The notes: a model not told the origin generated them from the sequence alone. A stretch of 64,000 nt of DNA from Brevibacillus agri (GCF_004117055.1 NZ_CP026363.1:4487001-4551000), one strand, 5' to 3'; shown: positions 9,001-19,014, counted from the stretch's first letter. A program made the numbers and translations.

Positions 9001-9150
9001 CGTAGAGAAAACAGGAGAAAGTCGCAAAGGTCTTTGGGACTCCTTCCGAGACGGAGGGGAAAAGGGAAAACACGCTTTTAAGCGTCCACCTTGAACCCGC
9101 TTCCCTGAATCCTCCACTTTGGACGCGGTTTTCCTTTTTCCCCGCAGGCG
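9001..9150 (-). repeat. Dispersed GC-rich intergenic repeat, copy B
   Basis: The reverse complement carries the same ordered blocks as 5697-5840: CCGCGTCCAAAGTGG, ATTCAGG, GTGGACGCTTAAAAGCGTGT, and GTCCCAAAGA. Copies A and B are in inverted orientation on either side of the accessory insert between phoP and mdh. Confidence 0.6.
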
Positions 9151-9239
9151 GGCAGTCTGCGCTCCCTCGCTAGAGGCCCCCAAGCACCTGCTGCGCTTTC
9201 TCCTGTTTCCTCCCTCCACTGCAGCTTCGACCTACTCGG

Positions 9240-9345
9240 CTTTTCCCAAAGAACGCCTGACCGAACCTCACAGCTCGTAGAGGAAGCGAAAAAAAACACA
9301 AGGTTTTAGAAGAATTCCTACCGAGCCAGAGGAGCAAAAGGAAAA
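9240..9345 (-). repeat. Partial third copy of the dispersed repeat
   Basis: Shares GAACGCCTGACCG, a CTCGTAGAG block, GCCAGAGGAG-like sequence and AAAAGGAAAACACGC with the copy at 8974-9080, but lacks the GTCCAAAGTGG core. It looks like a truncated tandem neighbour of copy B. Confidence 0.4.
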
Positions 9346-9477
9346 CACGCAAAAAACTCCCCCAAGCCAAAGGCGCCTTGCACTTCATTCGTCTCGCAAC
9401 TACTTCGGCCGAGCAGTTCGCCCCGCCCGCCACCGGACAAAGACGTCATTTGCTTCACCTCCACTGGACGTTCCCGC

Positions 9478-9511
9478 AAAAAAAGACGCCTTTCGCGAAG
9501 AAAGGCGTCTT
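9478..9511 (-). terminator. Terminator of the citZ-icd-mdh unit
   Basis: On the minus strand AAGACGCCTTTC, loop TTCG, CGAAAGGCGTCTT, then a T run: a tetraloop terminator 20 bases after the mdh stop. Confidence 0.92.
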
Positions 9512-9531
9512 GGTTATTCATCTCGACCCGG

Positions 9532-10470
9532 CTATTTCAAAACAGCCAGGACATTGCGCACGGAATCAGCCGATTTGTCGAGGGCTGCTTTTTCCTCTGC
9601 GGTGAGTTCCAGCTCGATCACTTTCTCGATCCCGTTTGCCCCCAGGAGGGTCGGAACACCGAGGTAGAGATCGTGGTAGCCGTACTCGCCTTGCAGAAGC
9701 GCAATGGATGGCAGGATACGTTTTTTGTCCTTGATGATCGCTTCAGCCATCTGCACCAGCGAGGCAGCCGGGGCGTAATAGGCGGAACCGTTACCGAGCA
9801 GGTTGACGATTTCGCCGCCGCCTTTGCGGGTGCGTTCGACGATCGCATCGAGGCGATCTTTCGGGATCAATGTTTCCAGCGGAATGCCGCCCGCGTACGA
9901 GTAGCGCACCAATGGAACCATGTCGTCGCCGTGTCCGCCGAGCACGAAGCCTGTCACGTCTTCAACAGAGACGTTCAGCTCCATTGCCACGAAGGTACGG
10001 AAACGCGCCGTATCCAGCACGCCGGATTGCCCGATTACGCGCTCTTTCGGGAAGCCGGACGTTTTGTAGAAGGTATAAGTCATCGCATCAACAGGGTTGG
10101 AAAGAACGAGCACGATCGAGTTTGGCGCATACGTTTTCACTTGCTCCGCCACCGACTTCATGATGGCTGCGTTTGTGTTCACCAGGTCGTCGCGGGACAT
10201 GCCAGGCTTGCGGGCAATCCCTGCGGTGATGATGACCAGATCGGCACCTTTGATGTCCTCGTAGCTGGCTGTGCCTGTAATGTTGGCGTCAAACCCCAGT
10301 ACAGGAGAAGACTCCATCATATCCAACGCTTTCCCTTTTGTTGGGTTTTCCAGTTGCGGAATATCAACCAATACGACGTCGCCCAGTTCTTTTTGCCCCA
10401 AAATAAATGCTGTGGTTGCACCAGTGAAGCCACTACCGATAACAGCGATTTTTTTACGGTTGAATGCCAT
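9532..10470 (-). CDS. mdh: Malate dehydrogenase
   Basis: A 312-residue NAD-dependent enzyme oxidising malate to oxaloacetate in the TCA cycle. It has the Rossmann start [19 protein letters not shown], the substrate arginines in [14 protein letters not shown] (about 85), ...FRTFVAMEL, and the catalytic His in [13 protein letters not shown] (about 180). This is the LDH-like Mdh of Firmicutes. The ATG is preceded by GGAGGGGAG. It lies 52 bases after icd, with a terminator right after it. In bacilli phoPR normally follows; here it is displaced by accessory DNA. Confidence 0.96.
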   Translation of the reverse strand: MAFNRKKIAVIGSGFTGATTAFILGQKELGDVVLVDIPQLENPTKGKALDMMESSPVLGFDANITGTASYEDIKGADLVIITAGIARKPGMSRDDLVNTNAAIMKSVAEQVKTYAPNSIVLVLSNPVDAMTYTFYKTSGFPKERVIGQSGVLDTARFRTFVAMELNVSVEDVTGFVLGGHGDDMVPLVRYSYAGGIPLETLIPKDRLDAIVERTRKGGGEIVNLLGNGSAYYAPAASLVQMAEAIIKDKKRILPSIALLQGEYGYHDLYLGVPTLLGANGIEKVIELELTAEEKAALDKSADSVRNVLAVLK

Positions 10471-10522
10471 GACTTAACTCCCCTCCAAAATGTAAGGTAA
10501 TCGTTGCCAAACTATCTTTATC

Positions 10523-11806
10523 TTACATGTTTTGAATCAGCGCGTCAGCAAACTCGGAGCATTTCAGCTCGGTTGCACCTTCCATCAGGCGAGCGAAATC
10601 GTACGTTACGGTTTTCGCGGAGATGGTTTTTTCCATGGAGTTGATAATCAGGTCAGCCGCTTCGTTCCAGCCCAGGTGACGCAGCATCATTTCTCCGGAC
10701 AGGATCACGGAGGATGGGTTCACTTTGTCCAGACCAGCGTATTTAGGCGCTGTACCGTGAGTTGCCTCGAAGATCGCATGGCCAGTCAGGTAGTTGATGT
10801 TTGCGCCTGGAGCGATACCGATACCGCCAACTTGTGCAGCCAGCGCGTCGGAGATGTAGTCACCGTTCAGGTTGAGGGTTGCTACTACATCGTACTCGGC
10901 AGGACGAGTCAGGATTTGTTGCAGGAACGCGTCCGCAATCACGTCTTTTACGATGATTTTGCCAGCCGCTTCTGCTTCTTTTTGCGCTTTGTCAGCGTCG
11001 CCGCCTTCAGCCTTGATGCGGTCGTATTGTGCCCAAGTGAACACTTTGTCGCCGAATTCCGCTTCAGCCACTGCATAACCCCAGCTTTTGAACGCGCCTT
11101 CGGTGAACTTCATGATGTTGCCTTTGTGTACGAGGGTAACGGATTTGCGGTTGTTGTCGATCGCGTAGTTGATCGCTGCGCGAACCAGACGCTCTGTACC
11201 GTCTTTGGAAACAGGCTTGATCCCGATACCGGAAGTTTCCGGGAAGCGGATTTTCTTCACGCCCATTTCTTTTTGCAGGAATTCGATTACTTTTTTCACT
11301 TCCGGAGTGCCTTCTGCCCACTCAACACCAGCGTAGATATCTTCTGTGTTCTCGCGGAAAATAACCATATCTGTCAATTCAGGATGTTTCACAGGGGATG
11401 GAACGCCATCGAAGTATTGAACAGGACGCACGCAAGCGTACAGATCCAGCTCTTGGCGCAGCGCCACGTTGATGGAACGGATACCGCCGCCTACTGGTGT
11501 AGTCAGAGGACCTTTGATGGCGATCAAGTATTCGCGGATCGCTGTCAATGTATCTTCTGGCAGCCACTCGTTGTATTGATTGAACGATTTTTCTCCTGCG
11601 AATACTTCGAACCAAGCGATTTTTTTCTCGCCGTTGTATGCTTTTTCTACCGCTGCATCCAGTACGCGAACGGAAGCTTTCCAGATGTCAGGGCCAGTAC
11701 CGTCGCCCTCGATGAAAGGAATGATCGGGTTGTTTGGAACTACCAGTTTGCCGTTATCAACCGTAATTTTTTCGCCGGCAGTTGGTTGTGCAAGGTTTTT
11801 GAACAC
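10523..11806 (-). CDS. icd: Isocitrate dehydrogenase (NADP)
   Basis: A 427-residue enzyme converting isocitrate to 2-oxoglutarate. Recognisable are [17 protein letters not shown] near residue 30, the substrate serine region [27 protein letters not shown] (at about 107-133), [14 protein letters not shown], and [15 protein letters not shown] near the C-terminus. Length fits the bacterial dimeric NADP enzyme. The start is GTG, with GGAGGGATTCTT before it. It is the middle gene of citZ-icd-mdh. Confidence 0.96.
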   Translation of the reverse strand: MFKNLAQPTAGEKITVDNGKLVVPNNPIIPFIEGDGTGPDIWKASVRVLDAAVEKAYNGEKKIAWFEVFAGEKSFNQYNEWLPEDTLTAIREYLIAIKGPLTTPVGGGIRSINVALRQELDLYACVRPVQYFDGVPSPVKHPELTDMVIFRENTEDIYAGVEWAEGTPEVKKVIEFLQKEMGVKKIRFPETSGIGIKPVSKDGTERLVRAAINYAIDNNRKSVTLVHKGNIMKFTEGAFKSWGYAVAEAEFGDKVFTWAQYDRIKAEGGDADKAQKEAEAAGKIIVKDVIADAFLQQILTRPAEYDVVATLNLNGDYISDALAAQVGGIGIAPGANINYLTGHAIFEATHGTAPKYAGLDKVNPSSVILSGEMMLRHLGWNEAADLIINSMEKTISAKTVTYDFARLMEGATELKCSEFADALIQNM

Positions 11807-11861
11807 AAGAATCCCTCCAGTGGTGAAGATAATAGGTGATTATGAATATTTCCAGACGTAG

Positions 11862-11890
11862 GAGAACTACCACTGCTTGTGGTAGTTCTC
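11862..11890 (-). promoter_or_regulatory. Perfect hairpin between citZ and icd
   Basis: Twelve-base perfect arms (GAGAACTACCAC / GTGGTAGTTCTC) with a 5-base loop, 52 bases after citZ. No T run follows on the minus strand, so it is more likely an mRNA-stability or processing element than a full terminator. Confidence 0.6.
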
Positions 11891-11941
11891 AAGCTTGCGC
11901 TTAGGGAACAGGTGCCCTCCACGCTCGAAAATAGCGAGTGT

Positions 11942-13054
11942 TTAGCGGCGGTCAATCGGAACGTAGTGTTGGTTGACCGGACCGGTGTAATCCGCGCGCG
12001 GACGGATCAGGCGATTGTTTTCATACTGTTCCATGATGTGAGCCGTCCAGCCGGACATGCGGCTGATAGCGAAGATCGGTGTGAACAGGTCAGTTTCCAG
12101 GCCGAGAGAGATGTACACGGAAGCGGAGTAGAAGTCAACGTTTGGCTTCAGTCCTTTTTCCTTGGAAATCATGTCGTCGATTTTCACGGACATTTCATAC
12201 AGCTCTGGACGACCGATTTGCGCGGTCAGCTTTTGGGACATTTGCTTCAGCCATTTCGCGCGCGGGTCACCATCTTTGTAGACGCGATGTCCGAAGCCCA
12301 TGATTTTCTCTTTGTTGTCCAGCTTGGCGCGGATGTACGATTCTACGTTGTCGAGGCTGCCGATTTCCACCAGCATTTTCGCAACCGCTTCATTGGCGCC
12401 GCCGTGCAGAGGGCCTTTGAGCGTGCCGATGGCAGAGACGATACCGGAGTAGATATCAGTCAAGGTCGCAACGGTTACGCGAGCAGCGAAGGTAGATGCA
12501 TTGAACTCATGGTCAGCATGCAGAACCAGCGCAACGTCAAACGCTTTCACTGCTGTTTCTGTCGGCTCTTCGCCAGTCAGCATGTAGAGGAAGTTTTGGG
12601 CGATGGTGAAATCTGCACGAGGAGCAACTGGCTCCAGACCTTTGCGCATGCGCTCGTAAGCGGCAATCAAGGTAGGAGTTTGAGCCATCAGACGGATGGA
12701 TTTGCGATAGTTGGCTTCAGGAGACATGTCTTGCGCTTCTGGGTCGTAGAGCGCTAACGAAGAGACAGCTGTGCGCAACGCCGCCATTGGGTGTACGCCT
12801 TTTGGGTAGTGGCGGATGCTCTCCAGCACTTCTTTTGCCACTGTTGCATTTTCACCCAATTGTTTTTTCAAAGCGTCTAGCTGATCACGCTTCGGTAACG
12901 CTCCATGCCAGAGCAAATATACAACCTCTTCAAAAGTTGCATGTTCTGCTAACTCATCGATGTTGATCCCGCCATAGCAAAGAACCCCATCGACGATCGA
13001 ACAGATCGATGATTGAGCGGCAACGACGCCTTCTAGTCCACGTGTTGTTGTCAT
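11942..13054 (-). CDS. citZ: Citrate synthase
   Basis: A 370-residue enzyme condensing acetyl-CoA and oxaloacetate. Motifs: GLEGVVAAQSSIC at the start, the catalytic histidines in LHADHEFNASTF (about 185) and GPLHGGANEAV (about 220), and GFGHRVYKDGDPRA (about 260). Length is typical of the short Gram-positive type. The ATG follows AAGGAGAGGGAG. It heads a citZ-icd-mdh operon with its own promoter about 215 bases upstream. Confidence 0.96.
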   Translation of the reverse strand: MTTTRGLEGVVAAQSSICSIVDGVLCYGGINIDELAEHATFEEVVYLLWHGALPKRDQLDALKKQLGENATVAKEVLESIRHYPKGVHPMAALRTAVSSLALYDPEAQDMSPEANYRKSIRLMAQTPTLIAAYERMRKGLEPVAPRADFTIAQNFLYMLTGEEPTETAVKAFDVALVLHADHEFNASTFAARVTVATLTDIYSGIVSAIGTLKGPLHGGANEAVAKMLVEIGSLDNVESYIRAKLDNKEKIMGFGHRVYKDGDPRAKWLKQMSQKLTAQIGRPELYEMSVKIDDMISKEKGLKPNVDFYSASVYISLGLETDLFTPIFAISRMSGWTAHIMEQYENNRLIRPRADYTGPVNQHYVPIDRR

Positions 13055-13267
13055 AGAACTCCCTCTCCTTTTCCACTCAAGTAGTAGCGCTTATCCAGTC
13101 CTCGCTTGTCCTTGTGACTGATAAACGACTTTATCCACAGCAAATATGAAGTTGATGGCAGCGGTTTCTTTCATCCACCACTCTTGTCAGGGAATAGATC
13201 CACGCAAATCCTTAGAACATGCCAAGGGGGAGAGGCGAGTGAAAAGAATCCACTATAAGTCGACCCA

Positions 13268-13296
13268 ATTATAAAAGATTATTGCGATTTTGTGAA
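13268..13296 (-). promoter_or_regulatory. Sigma-A type promoter of citZ
   Basis: On the minus strand TTCACA, 17 bases, TATAAT. This leaves a leader of roughly 200 bases before the citZ ATG, enough for catabolite or attenuation control, though I could not identify an operator with confidence. The rest of 13055-13433 holds no gene. Confidence 0.75.
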
Positions 13297-13433
13297 TAAG
13301 ATTGGCGAAAAAATGTTTCAAAGGATGAAACCCGGTTTTGTTTTTTGCGCGAACTTGCTCCATTTGTCCGGCTTGCTGCATAATAGTTCCATAAGGATTT
13401 GTGTGCTGTTCGATGGCAGAAAGGAGACCTTTG

Positions 13434-14564
13434 TTGAATCAGGAAAACTGGGTGGAGCGCCTCTTTCAGATCATTCGCTTTTTCTGGGTTTGCCTGCTTG
13501 TTTATGTAGGAATTTGGCTGTTTCAGTTTGCAACACCCTTACTTTACCCATTTATAATTGCTTTAGTCATCGCGCTTTTGATCCACAAGCCGGTCACGTT
13601 CGTCACGCAAAAGTTCAAGATTCCGCGCTGGCTGTCGGTCACTCTCGCCCTGCTCGTCTTGATGCTGCTCGCCATCGGGCTGGCGACATTGGTCGTCTCG
13701 GAAACCGTCGTGGAGATCGGCGAGCTGGCCAAGCGCCTGCCGGGATTCGCCCAGGAGCTGTCCGAGTATTTGCAGCGGACGATCTCGCAAGACTTTTTGC
13801 TCGGCATCTACAACCAGGTGCAATGGATTTACGACCAGCTTGACCCGAACTACAAGGACAAAATTAGCAATACGGTCGGAAGCGGCATTACTTCCATCAC
13901 CCACGCCGGGCAAAACCTGATTGTCAGCTTCCTGGACGGCCTGAAAAACGTGCTCGTCTCCCTGCCGAACATGGCTACCGTATCGGTTATTTCCATCATG
14001 GGCGCGTTCTTTATTTCCAAAGACTTCTTCCTCTGGGAAGCGCGCTTCCGCCGCCTGTTGCCAAGCGGCGTCAACAACCGGCTGGACCAGATTTTCCGCG
14101 ACCTTCGCGGCGCTTTGCTCGGCTTTCTCAAGGCGCAGTTGACGCTCATCTCGCTGACGGCCGCCATCGTGATCGTCGGCCTTCTCATCATGCGCGTCGA
14201 ATACGCGATTACGATCGGGCTGATTACCGGCCTGGTCGATCTGCTGCCGTATCTCGGAACGGGAACCGTCTTCGTTCCGTGGATCATCTACCTGTTTTTC
14301 AAAGGCAACTACACGATGGTCATCGGACTGTCCATCCTGTACGCGGTCGTTCTCATCTTCCGCCAGATCATCGAGCCAAAGGTCGTCGCGGAAAGCGTCG
14401 GTCTCGATCCGCTGCTCACGCTGGTCGCCCTGTTCGTCGGCCTGCAACTGTTCGGCTTTTTGGGGCTGATTATCGGCCCTGTCTCACTCGTATTGATTAA
14501 CGCGCTGGTCAAAGCCAACGTGTTCGTGGACATCTGGACCTACATTCGGGGAAAACGCACCTAA
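13434..14564 (+). CDS. ytvI: YtvI/AI-2E family membrane transporter
   Basis: About 376 residues from TTG 13434 (AAAGGAGA lies 6-8 bases upstream; a TTG at 13431 is also possible). The protein has at least seven hydrophobic segments: two near the N-terminus (FWVCLLVYVGIWLFQFATPL), then a soluble amphipathic region (about 85-180), then a cluster from ISIMGAFFIS to GLIIGPVSLVLI. RQIIEPKVVAESVGLDPLLTLVALFVGLQLFG is the conserved C-terminal signature of the UPF0118/AI-2E family. Substrates in Firmicutes are unknown. It is divergent from citZ, as in B. subtilis. Confidence 0.88.
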   Translation: MNQENWVERLFQIIRFFWVCLLVYVGIWLFQFATPLLYPFIIALVIALLIHKPVTFVTQKFKIPRWLSVTLALLVLMLLAIGLATLVVSETVVEIGELAKRLPGFAQELSEYLQRTISQDFLLGIYNQVQWIYDQLDPNYKDKISNTVGSGITSITHAGQNLIVSFLDGLKNVLVSLPNMATVSVISIMGAFFISKDFFLWEARFRRLLPSGVNNRLDQIFRDLRGALLGFLKAQLTLISLTAAIVIVGLLIMRVEYAITIGLITGLVDLLPYLGTGTVFVPWIIYLFFKGNYTMVIGLSILYAVVLIFRQIIEPKVVAESVGLDPLLTLVALFVGLQLFGFLGLIIGPVSLVLINALVKANVFVDIWTYIRGKRT

Positions 14565-14565
14565 C

Positions 14566-14619
14566 AAAAGAACCGCTTTCGGGCTAGCCGTGAGGCCGTC
14601 GCTCGAAGCGGTTCTTTTT
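14566..14619 (+). terminator. Bidirectional terminator between ytvI and fxsA
   Basis: AAAAGAACCGCTT and AAGCGGTTCTTTTT arms with a long loop that itself can pair. Placed between two convergent stops, so it can serve both. Confidence 0.85.
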
Positions 14620-14632
14620 GACAACTGCTCTT

Positions 14633-15028
14633 TTATCTGCGGAAAAAGAATTGGATGCGCCCCGACGAGATCAAATACCACAGCCATTGTTTCAGCAGGT
14701 GGCGCAAAATCATGCGGGTGTACGGAATGAGAAAAATCAGGCCGATCACGTCGGAGACAAAGCCTGGCAACAGCAGCAAAATGCCGCCGATCAGAATCAG
14801 CGCGCCGTCAATAATCGTCTCTGTCGGCATCTGCCCCCGTGCCAACTGGAACTGCAGCGTGCGAAACACCTGGACGCCTTGCTGCTTCGCCAGCCAAGCC
14901 CCGAGCAGCCCGGTCAGGATCACCAGCAAAACCGTGTTCCAGCCGCCGATGAGCGAGCCGACCGTAATCAGCCCCCACAGCTCCAAACCGAATCCGACGA
15001 CAAACAGGATGATGAGAAAGCGCAGCAT
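14633..15028 (-). CDS. fxsA: FxsA family membrane protein
   Basis: 131 residues from the ATG at 15028, chosen because GGAGGGGAG precedes it. Four hydrophobic segments (FLIILFVVGFGLELWGLITVG, TVLLVILTGLLGAWLA, IIDGALILIGGILLLLPG, FVSDVIGLIFLIP). The phrase GGILLLLPGFVSDVIGL is diagnostic of FxsA/YtzA. In E. coli FxsA antagonises phage exclusion by F PifA; in bacilli the role is unknown. It follows the thioesterase gene by 1-2 bases, so the two are co-transcribed. Confidence 0.88.
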   Translation of the reverse strand: MLRFLIILFVVGFGLELWGLITVGSLIGGWNTVLLVILTGLLGAWLAKQQGVQVFRTLQFQLARGQMPTETIIDGALILIGGILLLLPGFVSDVIGLIFLIPYTRMILRHLLKQWLWYLISSGRIQFFFRR

Positions 15029-15029
15029 G

Positions 15030-15461
15030 CTACTCCCCTCCTTTATACTGGGCATCCAGCCAGGCGTAAACCTCCGGCTCTGTTCTGGACAAGCGAATCG
15101 GCTTCAGCTCTGCGTTCGTAAAAACGTGCATCGTCTCGCCCGACGCGAGCAGCTCCTGGTCCGACACGCGGATAATATCGTAAGCAAACGCTAGTCGAAC
15201 GGCACTCAGCTCCTTGACCCGCGTCTGGATTTCCACCACATCGTCGTAGCGGGCCGGCTTTTTGTAGGAGAGCGACGCGTCCGTGACCGGCAGCAGCACG
15301 CCTCTTTCCTCCAGCTCGCGGTAGGTAAGCCCCGCATTGCGGATCAATTCGGTTCGTCCTACCTCAAACCAGTTCAAGTAATTCGTATGGTAGACCACGC
15401 CCATCTGATCGGTCTCGCCGTAGCGCACTCGCAGCCGATGGGCATGAATAATCGGACTCAC
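15030..15461 (-). CDS. YbgC-like acyl-CoA thioesterase
   Basis: 143-residue hotdog-fold protein. RVRYGETDQMGVVYHTNYLNWFEVGRTEL near residue 10 contains the catalytic Asp of the 4-hydroxybenzoyl-CoA thioesterase family. It should hydrolyse an acyl-CoA; the substrate is not predictable. The frame starts at a GTG (15461) with AAAGGGG upstream; two overlapping ATGs just before it are out of frame. It overlaps or abuts fxsA, giving a two-gene unit. Confidence 0.85.
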   Translation of the reverse strand: MSPIIHAHRLRVRYGETDQMGVVYHTNYLNWFEVGRTELIRNAGLTYRELEERGVLLPVTDASLSYKKPARYDDVVEIQTRVKELSAVRLAFAYDIIRVSDQELLASGETMHVFTNAELKPIRLSRTEPEVYAWLDAQYKGGE

Positions 15462-15597
15462 TCATCATCGCCCCTTTCTCTATACGTATATTGTACCATA
15501 GACAAACTGGTCTTGCGGTCTGGCTGGTATGTCAATTTTTCATTACGTCAATACTCGAAAAAAATAAACTGGCGCAAACAGGAAAGTAGGAAAAGGA

Positions 15598-15831
15598 ATG
15601 TGGGGAGCAACCGTTGTCTTGGTCACAGCGATCATCATTGCCTGGTGGGAAATCCCTCATCTGGTTCACCTGGGCTATTATCGGGAGCTTGTTGTGTTTT
15701 CCCTTTTGCTTTTGCTTGCCGCAGCAGCAGGCGTGCTCAAAGTGTTGGGGGTCGCCATGCCCAATCCGGGCGATTGGGTGCTCGCCGTCCTTGGCCCCTT
15801 TGGGGAATTTTTGCAGAGATTGTTCCACTAG
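15598..15831 (+). CDS. Small membrane protein linked to germination gene
   Basis: 77 residues with two hydrophobic segments (ATVVLVTAIIIAWWEIP and LVVFSLLLLLAAAAGVLKVLG) and a short amphipathic tail (GPFGEFLQRLF). The ATG follows AAAAGGA. It ends 11 bases before the GTG of the GerAB-like gene, so they form one transcript. Small two-helix proteins occur in some germinant-receptor operons (for example GerD/GerW neighbourhoods or the so-called D subunits); this one may be such a subunit, by context only. Confidence 0.6.
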   Translation: MWGATVVLVTAIIIAWWEIPHLVHLGYYRELVVFSLLLLLAAAAGVLKVLGVAMPNPGDWVLAVLGPFGEFLQRLFH

Positions 15832-15842
15832 GAGGACATCAG

Positions 15843-16640
15843 GTGCTGTCCAACGTCACTATCTCGAATCGGCAAATGATGATAATTACAGCCCTGTTCT
15901 GCATCGGGACCACGATTTTGGTCGCCCCTTCTACATTGGCTGCGGATGCAAAGCAGGACGCGTGGATTTGCGCCATCCTGGGAAATGTAGTCGGCTATGG
16001 GTTGGCCTGGCTCTACATCGCTGTCGGGTTGCTCTATCCCAATCAAAACTTGCTGGAAATCAACGAACGCGTTCTCGGCAAATGGCTCGGCTGGGCAGTC
16101 TCGCTGCTTTTCCTCTTCACCATGCTGCTCGCCTCTTCGCAGGTGCTGTTTTACATCGGAAACTTTTTAATCACGCACATGTTCCCAGAGACTCCGATCA
16201 TCGCGCTGCACATTTTGTTTTTGCTCGTCGTCATGCTCGCCATGCGGCTTGGACTGGAGGCTTTCGCCCGATGCATCGAGCTGTTTACCCCGTTGCTGCT
16301 GTTGCTGTTTTGCTCCCTGATCTTTTTTCTTTGTTCGAACATGGAGTTTGAAAACGTACAGCCGATTCTCGAAGCGAGCGGGAACGGCATCATGAGAGGC
16401 ACCATGTCGTTTGTCAGCATGGTGCAAGTATTTCGGCTCCGCACCTACAAGCCGCTCATCCTTCCCCAAGCTTTTCTCGTCGTCGTCTTTTCCCTGATCG
16501 TCTATCCGAATACAGCGTATATGAACCAGTGGGATGTCGACGCCTGGTTGCCTTACAGCCTGATTTTCGGGCTGTTTTACCCGCTGCTGCTCCTGATCGT
16601 CGGCCTGATCCGCAAAAAAAGAGGGAGAGACTCGTCGTGA
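15843..16640 (+). CDS. GerAB-like spore germination permease, internally shortened
   Basis: 265 residues from a GTG with TAGGAGG upstream. The first part is a clear GerAB/endospore permease: VTISNRQMMIITALFCIGTTILVAPS, AAD AKQDAWICAILGNVVGYG, NLLEINERVLGKWLG, then FLITHMFPETP, and MRLGLEAFARCIELFTPLLLL. Family members are about 360 residues. After residue about 185 the sequence passes directly from GIMRGTMSFVS to MVQVFRLRTYKPLILPQ, which normally lies near the C-terminus, so about 95-100 residues (two to three membrane helices) seem missing in frame. It may be a non-functional remnant or a minimal variant. Proteins of this family form the B subunit of germinant receptors; no A or C subunit is adjacent. 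Confidence 0.75.
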   Translation: MLSNVTISNRQMMIITALFCIGTTILVAPSTLAADAKQDAWICAILGNVVGYGLAWLYIAVGLLYPNQNLLEINERVLGKWLGWAVSLLFLFTMLLASSQVLFYIGNFLITHMFPETPIIALHILFLLVVMLAMRLGLEAFARCIELFTPLLLLLFCSLIFFLCSNMEFENVQPILEASGNGIMRGTMSFVSMVQVFRLRTYKPLILPQAFLVVVFSLIVYPNTAYMNQWDVDAWLPYSLIFGLFYPLLLLIVGLIRKKRGRDSS

Positions 16641-16655
16641 CCGTCTCTCCCTCTT
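16614..16655 (-). terminator. nrdJ terminator overlapping the gerAB-like stop
   Basis: Minus strand GAGGGAGAGAC, loop, GTCTCTCCCTC, then seven T residues. The loop contains the TGA of the convergent GerAB-like gene. Confidence 0.9.
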
Positions 16656-16687
16656 CTCTATGTTGGTTCCTCATGTAAAGCAGCGTG

Positions 16688-18949
16688 TTAACGAATCGGG
16701 CAAGCGCCGCCTTCGCACGCTTCTGCGGTAGACAGATCAGCCTCGCCGCCTGTTTCGAATTGCTGCAAAATCGCCGGGTCAAACGGCTTCATCGATTGCT
16801 TCAGCGCCTCGTATTGCTCTTTCGTGCACTCTTCATACGGCGCAAGCTGATAGTTTCCGCCATCCAGTTGCAGGAAGGACACGCCGACAAAATTGTCCCA
16901 GTTGGCGTAGACGATTTCTTCCACTTCGCTCCACTCTTCCTTGCGAACGGTAATCGTATTGGAAGAGTTGTGCTCGGTGTATTCCTTTTGAAAACGGAAG
17001 TACGTGTCGAACTGGCGTTTCGCGCTCACTTCGTTTTTCGTCTCTTGCGCACCGGATGCTACCGGGAAGTCGATCACGAGCGTACGCGCATTTGCCATGC
17101 GCTCTTCGTGCGTTTCGCCAGGGGTCCCCACCTCGGGATGGACGGTCCAGCCGAGAGCTTGTACAGCCTTTGCCAGCGGGTCCTGGGCGTTGATGCGAAT
17201 ACGGCGGATGTAGTACGGCGAGTGCGACCAGTGCAAGCCGCTGGAAACGCCCCCGGCCACCTGCGACAACGTCCCTTCCGGCTTGACGGTCGTCACGAGC
17301 AGCGGCGAGTTCACGCGCAGCTCATACGCGTAGCGGTCTGCTTCACTGCGGGCAGCATCGCCCAGTTGACGCAGCAACTCCAACTCCTGCTCTTCGGTAT
17401 AGCCGAGAGAAGCGAGCGCATCCTTCACGCCTGTCAACGACGTTCCGAGCAGGCGGTCGCGCTGCTGGACCGTATCCCAGTGCGGCAGCTCCAGTGTTAC
17501 GAGCGTCATCCGCAATCCTGCGCGGGCAGATTTGCGCTGCGCGTCCAACAGTCCGTCCAGGTCCAAATATTTCGAGCCGTCCTCACGCTCGCGGACAAAC
17601 TGAACCAGGTTCACTGTCGTCAAGTTGCAGACCCCGTACGAATCGAGCAAAATTTCCGCACAAGGATTGAGTCCTTCCGCATTCGGGCGGCGGCGATTCG
17701 CTTCTTCCAGGTTGATAAAGCCTGGCTCGCCCTCCAGTTGCATCAGCGTGAACACAAGATGCAAAAACTCTTTGGTCGGCTGCTTGGTGAACGCAATCGA
17801 GTTGTTGGACATGCGGCGGTGATCCAGGCCGAAGCGCCCGTCTCCCACTTTTTGAATGCTGTCAAACCAGACAGGCTTGTGCTCTCCCAAAAGCTCTCCG
17901 ACACGACGATGGTGGGCGAGCTGCTCCTCTGTCCAGAAGCCGTTGATGCCGTATTTCGCCAGCATGCACTCGTAGTCATCGTGGTCAAACAGGAAAATTT
18001 CCGCGGTGCGGCGCACGCCCCCGACCACAACGTTTGCTCCGATGAGGTTGCCGATGTCGAGAATATGTACGGGGCGAATTTTGCCGTACCCTTTTTCGTC
18101 GCTTTCGATCGGGGCCAGATGCTGGTCGATCTGGTTTTTCAGCACTTTGTCGATTCCTTCAAACATTTCGCGCAGCGGCTCGTGTCCGCTTGCTGTTCCG
18201 CCAAAGCGCTTCAGCCGCTCCCCTTTTGGCCGCACGCTGTTGTAGGAGATTTTGACCGTATGGATATGCTCGTAGGCGGAATCCGTGAGAATTTGCAAGT
18301 ACAGGCGCAGCGACTCGACCCAGCCTTCCTTGCTGTCCCCTACGTAAATTTTCGCAAAGCCGTTGTCCAGCACATTCAGCTCGGAGCGTTCCAGACGCTG
18401 GTGCTTCGGAAGCGGTCTGTACTCGGAGGAAAGCAGGGTGACGTTGGTGCGGATCGGCCCAAGTCCGGCTGCCATTTCCTTCGTGCATTTAAAGCCTACG
18501 CCCGTTCCTACGAGCAACAGGTAGAACAAATCGCCCAGGTCGTCCCATGACCTGATGTTCAAAAACGAGCAGTTGAAGTTAGCCAGTGGGTACAAATCGG
18601 CAACGCCGTTCTCCGCGCCGCCTACCCACAGCGTCCGTCCGGACAAAAACTGGCGAAGGTTGAACATGTTGTCAAACAGCCCTTCCGCTTCTGCCTCCAT
18701 CGCCCGCTCATCCGGCTGCAAGCCGATCTTTTTCATATGTTGGTACGCAAGCTTCATATTGTAATCCACCGAGCGGCGGCATGTTTCTTTCCACGTTTCC
18801 CGTCTGCCTTTCTCCGGGAGGAAGCGAGAATAAGTCCGGTAGTAAACAAATTGTCCCAGAGGATTCATATGAACAGGAAAATCTGGATATTGTGCTAAAA
18901 ATTCATCCCTCAAAAAAACGGTTCGGGATACGGTTTCGGTTGCCAACAT
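16688..18949 (-). CDS. nrdJ: Adenosylcobalamin-dependent ribonucleoside-triphosphate reductase (class II)
   Basis: A 753-residue monomeric enzyme making deoxyribonucleotides with coenzyme B12. Visible are [11 protein letters not shown] (first active-site Cys region, about 125), the loop [21 protein letters not shown] (about 420, split here by the thiyl-radical Cys region) and the C-terminal redox pair in CEGGACPIR. This matches the Lactobacillus RTPR type that reduces triphosphates without a partner subunit and without oxygen. Start: ATG with GAAGGAGG. Two NrdR boxes overlap its promoter, so it should be under NrdR control. No B12 riboswitch is seen upstream. Confidence 0.94.
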   Translation of the reverse strand: MLATETVSRTVFLRDEFLAQYPDFPVHMNPLGQFVYYRTYSRFLPEKGRRETWKETCRRSVDYNMKLAYQHMKKIGLQPDERAMEAEAEGLFDNMFNLRQFLSGRTLWVGGAENGVADLYPLANFNCSFLNIRSWDDLGDLFYLLLVGTGVGFKCTKEMAAGLGPIRTNVTLLSSEYRPLPKHQRLERSELNVLDNGFAKIYVGDSKEGWVESLRLYLQILTDSAYEHIHTVKISYNSVRPKGERLKRFGGTASGHEPLREMFEGIDKVLKNQIDQHLAPIESDEKGYGKIRPVHILDIGNLIGANVVVGGVRRTAEIFLFDHDDYECMLAKYGINGFWTEEQLAHHRRVGELLGEHKPVWFDSIQKVGDGRFGLDHRRMSNNSIAFTKQPTKEFLHLVFTLMQLEGEPGFINLEEANRRRPNAEGLNPCAEILLDSYGVCNLTTVNLVQFVREREDGSKYLDLDGLLDAQRKSARAGLRMTLVTLELPHWDTVQQRDRLLGTSLTGVKDALASLGYTEEQELELLRQLGDAARSEADRYAYELRVNSPLLVTTVKPEGTLSQVAGGVSSGLHWSHSPYYIRRIRINAQDPLAKAVQALGWTVHPEVGTPGETHEERMANARTLVIDFPVASGAQETKNEVSAKRQFDTYFRFQKEYTEHNSSNTITVRKEEWSEVEEIVYANWDNFVGVSFLQLDGGNYQLAPYEECTKEQYEALKQSMKPFDPAILQQFETGGEADLSTAEACEGGACPIR

Positions 18950-19014
18950 GAACGTTCCTCCTTCGATTCTTTCCTCTCTAGTTAACTATCTTTGTCAAAA
19001 AAACTCAATAGTTT

